This document shows, piece by piece, positions 57,181-64,000 of a DNA stretch of 64,000 nucleotides. Position numbers and translations under genes: made by a program. Within the stretch, counting starts at the first letter, position 1. Each line of letters starts with the position of its first letter. This DNA is from CAYUVH01 sp964448135 (GTDB taxonomy: Bacteria; Verrucomicrobiota; Verrucomicrobiia; Limisphaerales; UBA8199): the NCBI GenBank assembly GCA_964448135.1, contig CAYUVH010000011.1, positions 43,532 through 107,531 on the forward strand, read 5' to 3'. Below the pieces are notes generated by a model. It saw nothing but the letters and a program-made list of their open reading frames with translations. It made no database searches and was not told the origin of the DNA.

Positions 57181-60100
57181 ATGCAAGTGGGCCTTTCCTG
57201 TAATCAATCTGTACCTCGGCGTACCCTCACATTTTCGTTCGCCAAAATATTTTGTTCCTTGCTGCCAATCTGGGCGAGCCTGTCCCTCGTTGGCGCGGAA
57301 GTGCCCATGGTCTCTTCCAGCCGTCACAAGTTGCAGGTGCAGGACCCGGCGGTCGGCGCACAAATCGTCGCGCGCGGCGGAAAATTGGTGGCGGATTATC
57401 AGGGGTACAAACTTTACGAAGTCAGCTCGTCCGCCGCCGACCTGGCGGCGCAACCCGGTTCCGAAAGCCACGACGACTACAACTTCATCCTGCTCAACGC
57501 CGCCCAACTCGACACGAGCCGTCCGGAAGTCCAGGCGATGCGCGCGCCGAAGGTGGCCTTCCAAGGCAAGAAGCTGCACCTGGTGCAATTCGCCGGACCA
57601 CCTCTGGCGGCCTGGCACGACGCCCTGGTTGCGGCCGGTGTGCAGGTGGTTTCTTACATCCCCGAAAACGCCTACCTGGTTTATGGCGATGCCCAGAGCC
57701 TCGCCCAGTTGCAGAGCCTGGCCGCCACCGCGAGCTACGTGCAATGGGAAGGTGCGTATGCGGATGCTTACAAGATCCAGCCCCACGCACGAACCACGGA
57801 CGCCAGCGGCAATCCCCGCGTGATCGGCACCGATGAATTCGCGATTCAGCTGGTCGCCGATACGACCGCCAACCCCGCCACGTTGCAGCTCATCGGCCAG
57901 ATCCAGCTTGCCACCCCGCGCCGCGTCGATAGCTTCCAGCAATACGTCAACGTCATCGTGAAGCTCGATCCAGCGACGCTCACCCAACTCGCGGCGCAAC
58001 CGGACGTCGTTTCCATCCAGCCCTATTTTCCCCGCAAAAAATTCGACGAGCGCCAGGACCAGATTGTCGCCGGAAATATTTCGAACAATGTTCCCAGCGG
58101 TCCCGGCTACATGAACTTTCTTACGTCGAAGGGTTTCACCCAAACGCAATTCACCACCTCCGGCTTCGCGGTGGATGTGACGGACAGCGGCATTGATAAC
58201 GGCACCACCTCCCCGAACCATCCGGGCGTGCACCTTGGCGGTGTGGCGACGAACGCGAGCCGGGTGGTTTACAATCGCCTGCAAGGGTTTGCCAATCCGG
58301 GCAGCACGCTCAAGGGTTGCGACGGGCATGGCACCTTGAATTCGCATGTCATCGGCGGCTTCGAGGCGCAGCCCCTCGGCTTTCCGCATACCGATGGGGC
58401 GGGTTATCATTACGGCCTGGGCGTTTGTCCCTTCGTGAAGCTGGGCTCGTCGGTTATTTTTGATCCCGACTTCTACACCTTTCCCAATCTGCCGAACCTG
58501 CAATCGCAGGCGTATCACGATGGTGCGCGCGTCAGCAACAACAGCTGGGGCGCTTCCACCGATGGCGATTACGACATTGATGCCCAGCAATATGACGCGC
58601 TCGTGCGTGACGCCCAGCCGTCCGGGTCCACCTTTCCCACGGCGGGCAACCAGGAAATGGTCATTGTTTTCGCCGCCGGCAATGATGGCCCCAACTCACA
58701 GACTATCGGTGCGCCGGGCGTTTCCAAAAACGTCTTCACCGTCGGCGCCGCCGAAAATGTGCAGGCGTTCGGAGTCAATGACGGCTGCGGGCTTTCCGAC
58801 AGCGGCGCCGACAACCTCAACGACATTATCTTTTTCTCCAGCCGTGGCCCATGCACCGATGGCCGACAGAAGCCCGATCTCGTCGCCCCCGGCACACACG
58901 TCAGTGGTGGCGTGGCGCAGGCTGCCAATCCCGCGGTCAACGGCACGGCGGATTCCTGCTTTACCGCGAACGGTGACGGTGTTTGCGGCCTTTCCACCGG
59001 TCTGTTTTTCCCGCTCGGCCAGCAATGGTATACCGTCTCCTCCGGCACCAGTCATTCGACGCCTTGCGTCGCGGGTGGCTGCGCCCTGCTGCGCCAGTAT
59101 TTCATCAATACCTACGGCTCGGTGCCCAGCCCGGCGATGACCAAGGCCTACCTGATGAACTCGACGCGCTACCTGAATGGCGTCAGCGCGAACGACAATT
59201 TCTGGTCGCCCAATCAAGGCATGGGCGAGATGAACCTCGGCGTGGCCTTCGATGGTGCGCAACGCTCTCTACGCGACGAACTAAGCGCCGACCTCTTCAC
59301 TGCCAGCGGTCAGACGCGCGTTTTCACCGGCCTCGTCGCCTCCAGCACATCGCCGTTTCGCGTTACCCTCGCGTGGACCGATTCTCCGGGCAGCACCATT
59401 GGCAACGCTTACAATAACAACCTGGACCTCACCGTCACCGTCGGCGGCAGCCCCTACAAAGGCAACGTTTTCAGCAAATCAAACTCCATCACCGGCGGCA
59501 GCGCTGACGCCCGCAACAATGTCGAAAGCGTCTTCCTCCCTCCGGGCGTCTCTGGCCCGTATACGATCACAGTCACCGCGACCAGTATCAACTCGGACGG
59601 CGTTCCCAACAACGCCACTCCGTTGGACCAGGACTTCGCGATCGTGATCTACAACTCCATCACCGTCACCCCGCCCGGGGTCGGACCGATCCAGCCCAGC
59701 AGCCTGACCGTTCTGAACGGCCAGTCGGCATCATTTACCGTCCCCGCGTTTGGCACGGCGCCGTTGTTCTATCAGTGGCGGCAGAATGGCACCAACGTGC
59801 CGGGCGCCACTACAAACACCATTTCCTTCGCCAGCGCGCAGGTGACCAACTCCGGCGCTTACACCCTGGTGGTGACGAATTCAGTTGGCTCCATCACCAG
59901 CGCCGTCGGGACGCTTACGGTGATCGCCACTGTCCCGCTGCCGGTGGCGTTGAACAACAGCAACCTCACCTGGGTGACGGACGCACCGATACCCTGGTAT
60001 GGTCAGACCAATATTTCCCACGATGGTTTTGCTTCCGCCCAAACCTGGTCCATCTCGGATACGCAGTCTGTCAGCCTGCGCACCAGTGTCACCGGGCCCG

Positions 60101-61647
60101 GCACGCTGAGTTACTGGTGGAAGGCTTCATCCGAGGCCGGCGCGGACAAACTCACATTCCGTTACGGCGGCAACGACCAGGCCGCCATCTCCGGCGAAGT
60201 GGACTGGGAACAACGAAGCTTTTTCCTTCCGGCCGGCAGCCTATCGCTCGAGTGGCTCTACGCCAAAAGCGAATCGGGCAGCGCCGGCCAGGACCGCGCC
60301 TGGGTGGACCAGGTGTCTTACGTTGCCGGCCCCACCCTGCCCTTCATGCTTACGCAGCCACTCAGCACAAGCAGCCTCGGCGGCGCGCCCGTAAGTTTCG
60401 CCGCTTCCGCCGATGGCACGCCACCATTGACCTATCAGTGGCAGTTCAACAACGTCGACATTCCCGGAGCCACAAGCACTTCTTATGCGATTGCCAGCCC
60501 GCTGCCCGTCAACGACGGCGCCTACACGTTGGTCGCCAGCAATGCCTACGGTTACATAGTCAGCTCAAACGCCTACCTGGGCGTGGTGCCGCTGAACGTG
60601 GGCGGCGACAACACCTTCGGGCAGATCTCTGTTTTGTCCTCGGCGACCAATGCGATCGCCATTGCCGCCGGCGCGTGGCACAGCCTCGCGGTTCAATCGA
60701 GCGGACCGGTCATCGGCTGGGGAAATGACGCGGACGGCCAATGTGATCCGCCTGCGGGCTTGGGACCGGTCATCAATCTCGCGGGGGGCGGTTATCACAC
60801 CATCGCGCTCAAAGCCAACCACGCCGTTCAGTGCTGGGGCAACAACGATGACGGTCAGACCAATCTGCCGCCTCAACTCGGCCAGGTGGTTGCCGTTGCC
60901 GCCGGTACCTGGCATTCCATGGCTTTGCGCGGCGACGGCACCATCGCTGCCTGGGGCGACAACACCTGGGGCCAGGCCCACGTGCCCGCCGGCTTGAACG
61001 GCATCCGCGCCATTGCCGCGGGCGGCAGCCATAATCTCGCGCTGCGCACGAATGGCACCGTGGCCGCTTGGGGCGAGAACACCGATGCGAACGGTTTCTT
61101 CGCCGGGCAGTCAATTGTGCCTCCGAATCTTTCCAACGTCGTCGCCATCGGCGCCGGCGAATATCACAGCCTCGCCGTGAAAGCGGACGGCACCGTCGTG
61201 ACCTGGGGCGATGACTCCATGGGCCAGTGCGACGTGCCGATCGGCTTGACCAACGTGATCGCCGTCGCGGGCGGCGGATCGCACACGCTCGCGCTCAAGC
61301 GGGACGGAACCGTGGCTGCGTGGGGCGCGGACTATCAAGGACAGTGCGGCTTCGTCATCGGCAAGAGCAACATTGTCGCCATCGCTGCCGGCAGCGCGCA
61401 CAGCCTGCTCCTCCTCGGCAGCAGCTCCGCTCCTCCGGTCCTCAGCAACCCGAGCCGCAAGGGCAACCTCTTTAGTGTCGTCGTGCAGACCTTCTCCGGT
61501 CTCAACTACTCGCTGGAATACATCGATTCCGTGACCAGTTCGAACTGGACCGGCCTCCCCTCAGTGCCCGGCAACGGCACTTTCCAGACCCTCACCGATC
61601 CAAACGCCACCGCCGATCGGCGCTACTATCGCGTGAAGCAGCAGTAA
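57181..61647 (+). CDS. Secreted subtilisin-like protease with Ig-like domains and RCC1 propeller
   Basis: A 1488-residue protein with an N-terminal export signal (about 18-40). The propeptide-like part ends near 320. The S8 triad is D335 (VDVTDSGID), H383 (GCDGHGTLNSH) and S624 (SSGTSHSTPCVAGG). A beta-rich P-like domain follows (about 700-830), then an Ig-like domain (about 837-920, PLFYQWRQNGTNVPGATTNT), a lectin-like segment, and a second Ig-like domain (about 1053-1137). Seven RCC1-like units (WGxNxxGQ, residues about 1140-1410) follow, enough for a whole seven-blade propeller. The last 70 residues (YSLEYIDSVTSSNW, ending RYYRVKQQ) are the sorting-like beta domain also found on the beta-helix protein. 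Confidence 0.85.
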   Translation: MQVGLSCNQSVPRRTLTFSFAKIFCSLLPIWASLSLVGAEVPMVSSSRHKLQVQDPAVGAQIVARGGKLVADYQGYKLYEVSSSAADLAAQPGSESHDDYNFILLNAAQLDTSRPEVQAMRAPKVAFQGKKLHLVQFAGPPLAAWHDALVAAGVQVVSYIPENAYLVYGDAQSLAQLQSLAATASYVQWEGAYADAYKIQPHARTTDASGNPRVIGTDEFAIQLVADTTANPATLQLIGQIQLATPRRVDSFQQYVNVIVKLDPATLTQLAAQPDVVSIQPYFPRKKFDERQDQIVAGNISNNVPSGPGYMNFLTSKGFTQTQFTTSGFAVDVTDSGIDNGTTSPNHPGVHLGGVATNASRVVYNRLQGFANPGSTLKGCDGHGTLNSHVIGGFEAQPLGFPHTDGAGYHYGLGVCPFVKLGSSVIFDPDFYTFPNLPNLQSQAYHDGARVSNNSWGASTDGDYDIDAQQYDALVRDAQPSGSTFPTAGNQEMVIVFAAGNDGPNSQTIGAPGVSKNVFTVGAAENVQAFGVNDGCGLSDSGADNLNDIIFFSSRGPCTDGRQKPDLVAPGTHVSGGVAQAANPAVNGTADSCFTANGDGVCGLSTGLFFPLGQQWYTVSSGTSHSTPCVAGGCALLRQYFINTYGSVPSPAMTKAYLMNSTRYLNGVSANDNFWSPNQGMGEMNLGVAFDGAQRSLRDELSADLFTASGQTRVFTGLVASSTSPFRVTLAWTDSPGSTIGNAYNNNLDLTVTVGGSPYKGNVFSKSNSITGGSADARNNVESVFLPPGVSGPYTITVTATSINSDGVPNNATPLDQDFAIVIYNSITVTPPGVGPIQPSSLTVLNGQSASFTVPAFGTAPLFYQWRQNGTNVPGATTNTISFASAQVTNSGAYTLVVTNSVGSITSAVGTLTVIATVPLPVALNNSNLTWVTDAPIPWYGQTNISHDGFASAQTWSISDTQSVSLRTSVTGPGTLSYWWKASSEAGADKLTFRYGGNDQAAISGEVDWEQRSFFLPAGSLSLEWLYAKSESGSAGQDRAWVDQVSYVAGPTLPFMLTQPLSTSSLGGAPVSFAASADGTPPLTYQWQFNNVDIPGATSTSYAIASPLPVNDGAYTLVASNAYGYIVSSNAYLGVVPLNVGGDNTFGQISVLSSATNAIAIAAGAWHSLAVQSSGPVIGWGNDADGQCDPPAGLGPVINLAGGGYHTIALKANHAVQCWGNNDDGQTNLPPQLGQVVAVAAGTWHSMALRGDGTIAAWGDNTWGQAHVPAGLNGIRAIAAGGSHNLALRTNGTVAAWGENTDANGFFAGQSIVPPNLSNVVAIGAGEYHSLAVKADGTVVTWGDDSMGQCDVPIGLTNVIAVAGGGSHTLALKRDGTVAAWGADYQGQCGFVIGKSNIVAIAAGSAHSLLLLGSSSAPPVLSNPSRKGNLFSVVVQTFSGLNYSLEYIDSVTSSNWTGLPSVPGNGTFQTLTDPNATADRRYYRVKQQ

Positions 61648-61668
61648 GCGCCGGCAGTCGATCTCCCG

Positions 61669-61698
61669 CCGGAGACCGCACAAACATGCGGTCTCCGG
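61669..61698 (+). other. Perfect 12-bp hairpin after the subtilase stop
   Basis: CCGGAGACCGCA-caaaca-TGCGGTCTCCGG, 21 bp after the subtilase stop and 50 bp before the GH57 start. The stem is strong, but no T-run follows (AGCGTTGCTTGTCAC). It could be a weak or factor-dependent terminator, or an mRNA-stabilising hairpin between two cotranscribed genes. Confidence 0.5.
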
Positions 61699-61747
61699 AG
61701 CGTTGCTTGTCACTTGAAGCCGTCGCGTTTCCGGCTTTAGCTGGGAC

Positions 61748-64000
61748 ATGTTCGCGAAGCGACCCCGGATGGCTTTCCGCAGCCTTACCCTGCGCAGGTC
61801 CCTGGCGTTCCTGCCATCCCTTTTGTTGTTTCTCTTTCCGCTGGCCGCCTTTTCCGCCAATAACATCCACACCACCTGGCTCTGGCACCTGCACCAGCCG
61901 ATCTACTGGCCGGACCGCCGCGTCTCGGGCAACGATCATTACGAAGCCGCCTGGGATACCATCCAGCAGCAGGATGCCGGCCGCCCGCATCCGAACCCCG
62001 AGCACCTCCGGGACATCTTTGGCCTCGCTGATCGCGTCGCCGCGTATCAATACCGACCGCACGACACGGTCAACTCGCTCCTGGGGTATTCGCAGGCCGG
62101 CGCCCAGGTGAGCTACTCCGGCGCGCTGATCGAGAACATCCAAAGCCTCGCCTCCGCCGGACAACTCGGCTATGGGAACGGCTGGAACGGCGCGAACCAG
62201 CAGGCCCGCGGCTGGTCCACGACCAGCGGCAAGACGCGCCTCGACCTGCTCAATTTCACTTATCATCACGCCCTTGCGCCGTTGCTGAGCGATGAAACCC
62301 TCGAAATGGAGCTGCGCATCCATCGCCGGCAGATGGAAATCTTTTGGGGCACCAGCCCGGCTGTTTCGCGCGGCTACTTTCCCGCGGAAACTTGTTTCAC
62401 CGAACGCATGATTCCCGTGCTCAACAAGGTTGGCATCGCCTGGACCGTGGTCGCGAACAATCACCTGACGCGCGCGTGCGTGGACTTCCCGCTCAGCCTC
62501 GGCTCAGGCGGAGAGAATTGTGACATTCCGAATCAGGCGGACCAATTGAATCCCGCGCAGGGTCTTTCCAACTACAAAAAACTGTCGATCGAACGCGGCT
62601 GCTCGCCCACGGCCGCCATGCCTTTCGCGTACCAGGCGCATTACGCGCGCTACGTGGATCCCGCCACCGGAACCAATTGCAGCGTCATCGTCGTGCCTGC
62701 CGATCAGGCCCTCGGCTGGCGCGACAGCTACGGATCGTGGGACCTGGGGCTGATGGACGACCTCGCCGCGCGGAGCACCGGCGCCAAGCCTTCCATTGCT
62801 CTATTTGCCCACGACGGCGACAACGCCTGGAGCGGTGGATATTCGTACTATTCGGAGTGGGCGCCCAGCCTCGCAAGCCAGGCCGCCGGCCGCTCGTATG
62901 TGCCGAGTACGGTCGAGCAGTATTTGCAGGACAGCCCCCCCGATCCTGCCGACGTCGTGCACGTTGAGGATGGCGGCTGGGTATTTGCGGACGGCGACTT
63001 TGGTTCGCCGATCTTCGTGAACTGGCATTGGCCGCCCACCTACAACCCCGGCAGCGGCAACGTGGTTGATCCAAGCATCGGCACCAGCGACAAGGCGGAC
63101 AATTGGCGGGTTATCATCGCCACCGAAAATAGGGTGAAGACGGCGCAGCAGATTTCCGGTGTCAACCCGCGCATTGACCAGGTCCGCGATCCGTGGAGCT
63201 TCAGCACAACGCCGAATTCAGTAGAACTGGGATGGCACTATTATCTCGCCGGCCTGGATAGTGGCTTCGTTTATTACGGCTGCCACGACGACGAATGCCA
63301 GCGGGCAGCCGCCGCGCAGTCGAATGCGGTTCGCAACGTGAACTCCATCCTCAGCGGCAATCCAGGCGGGGATAACACGCCGCCGACTTTGTTCCCGCCA
63401 CAACGCCACCCCTGGAATCCGGGCGGCACGAATTTCGGCGTCCAGTATGCCTACAAGAAGGTCGTCGCCAGCAATTCGGACTTCTGGATCTGGACTTACG
63501 GCTACGATTGCTCCGGGATTTCGAACGTCGTCCTCAACTACCGCCTCGACGGGCTGAACCCGCCGAACGCGGACCAGTTCAAGACGTATGCCGGAGGCGG
63601 ACAGACCGGACCTTGGATCACGTCGAACATGACCAAACGCGTGGTGACCCCGGTGATCGGCGTCACGCCGCAATACATCGCTGATTATTTTTACGCAAAA
63701 ATCTCCGGCGTGACGAACAACTACGTGGATTATTACGTCAGTGCGACTGATTCCCTGGGCAACGTTTACAAATCCCCGATCCAGCACGTGTGGGTCGGCG
63801 CCGGTTCGGGTTCCAGCGGTGGTGGTGGAGGTGGAAATGGCAGCGGTTGCAATGGACGCACCTGCATTTCGCCGACCAATCTGGTCGCGGGCTCCCCGGT
63901 GACGATTGCCTACACACCGGCCGGTGGGCCGATCTCGAGCGCGAGCGCCTACAACATTCATCTTGGCTGGAATGGCTGGACATCGGTGGTCGCGCCCGAT
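61748..64000 (+). CDS. Exported GH57 glycoside hydrolase with CBM25-like module (partial, cut by window edge)
   Basis: The frame is open from ATG 61748 to the window end (751 codons). A signal peptide lies in the first 36 residues (SLAFLPSLLLFLFPLAAFSA). The GH57 barrel starts with WLWHLHQPIYW (H47, H49), and the likely nucleophile is E214 (GYFPAETCFTERM). The likely acid/base is D356 or D358 (FAHDGDNAWSGGY). A Gly/Ser linker near 690-710 leads to SPTNLVAGSPVTIAY and NIHLGWNGWTSV, the pattern of CBM25-type starch-binding modules. GH57 enzymes act on alpha-glucans, so a secreted amylase or amylopullulanase role is likely. The C-terminus is missing. Confidence 0.85.
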   Translation, partial: MFAKRPRMAFRSLTLRRSLAFLPSLLLFLFPLAAFSANNIHTTWLWHLHQPIYWPDRRVSGNDHYEAAWDTIQQQDAGRPHPNPEHLRDIFGLADRVAAYQYRPHDTVNSLLGYSQAGAQVSYSGALIENIQSLASAGQLGYGNGWNGANQQARGWSTTSGKTRLDLLNFTYHHALAPLLSDETLEMELRIHRRQMEIFWGTSPAVSRGYFPAETCFTERMIPVLNKVGIAWTVVANNHLTRACVDFPLSLGSGGENCDIPNQADQLNPAQGLSNYKKLSIERGCSPTAAMPFAYQAHYARYVDPATGTNCSVIVVPADQALGWRDSYGSWDLGLMDDLAARSTGAKPSIALFAHDGDNAWSGGYSYYSEWAPSLASQAAGRSYVPSTVEQYLQDSPPDPADVVHVEDGGWVFADGDFGSPIFVNWHWPPTYNPGSGNVVDPSIGTSDKADNWRVIIATENRVKTAQQISGVNPRIDQVRDPWSFSTTPNSVELGWHYYLAGLDSGFVYYGCHDDECQRAAAAQSNAVRNVNSILSGNPGGDNTPPTLFPPQRHPWNPGGTNFGVQYAYKKVVASNSDFWIWTYGYDCSGISNVVLNYRLDGLNPPNADQFKTYAGGGQTGPWITSNMTKRVVTPVIGVTPQYIADYFYAKISGVTNNYVDYYVSATDSLGNVYKSPIQHVWVGAGSGSSGGGGGGNGSGCNGRTCISPTNLVAGSPVTIAYTPAGGPISSASAYNIHLGWNGWTSVVAPD

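Overview
The window is high-G+C DNA from a diderm bacterium, most likely a Verrucomicrobiota member of the Pedosphaera/Limisphaerales type. This is inferred from content: Tat-exported Gfo/Idh oxidoreductases, a DUF1080 glycosidase-like protein, a secreted FAD oxidoreductase, HEAT-repeat proteins, a Planctomycetes-Verrucomicrobia (Minf_1886-type) protein, and large secreted proteins with Ig-like, beta-helix and RCC1 modules. Genes are dense and on both strands, there is one tRNA (Ala, anticodon CGC), and no rRNA, CRISPR or prophage was seen. Many intergenic gaps carry short dispersed repeats.

Layout. 0-5.5 kb: minus-strand type VII secretion-like operon (WXG100 protein, coiled-coil protein, second small WXG-like protein, three-lobed FtsK/EssC-like ATPase), with a cut-off exported protein at the left edge. 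5.6-9.2 kb: small membrane protein, a HEAT gene broken by an in-frame TGA, a LarA-type racemase/epimerase, prmA. 9.5-13.7 kb: NfeD and flotillin, two tandem PLDc_N-like membrane proteins, a beta-carbonic anhydrase and an anchored protein. 13.7-24.4 kb: mainly housekeeping (dgt, mutT-like Nudix, UDP-glucose dehydrogenase, rph, HAD-IIA phosphatase, glutathione peroxidase, secreted FAD oxidoreductase, arsC-like, yajQ). 24.5-36.6 kb: DUF2652 protein, two Tat-exported Gfo/Idh proteins, secreted HEAT protein, B12-binding radical SAM enzyme, Na+/H+ antiporter, secreted beta-helix protein.

37.2-44.7 kb: ispH, then a tight run coding for a fused E1 alpha-beta thiamine enzyme, an E2 acyltransferase with an added CxxC/CxxC tail, a fused carrier-like/phosphopantetheinyl-transferase/membrane protein, and a left-handed beta-helix acyltransferase. 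Facing it are a GT4 glycosyltransferase and a second beta-helix acyltransferase. This looks like an undescribed acyl-transfer pathway that decorates a glycan or lipid. 45.5-56.1 kb: unknown zinc-ribbon gene, tRNA-Ala, a DUF559 nuclease-like pair, a WbpP-type epimerase, DUF1080, double M16 peptidase, Minf_1886-type gene coupled to a 43-residue membrane peptide, leuS. 57.2-64 kb: a subtilase ending in a seven-unit RCC1 propeller, and a GH57/CBM25 amylase-like enzyme cut by the right edge.

The most unusual signal is non-coding. Five intergenic islands (25.5, 36.7, 44.8, 45.1 and 57.0 kb) belong to two repeat families. Each copy keeps a conserved scaffold and conserved spacing, but a short iterated word has been changed at nearly all positions together within that copy. 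In family I the words sit 10-12 or about 21 bp apart and end at a seven-A run followed by a G-run/C-run. In family II the words sit 12, 43 and 7-8 bp apart. All copies lie 5' of a gene and point the same way as that gene, so they may be iterated binding sites or leader-RNA elements.
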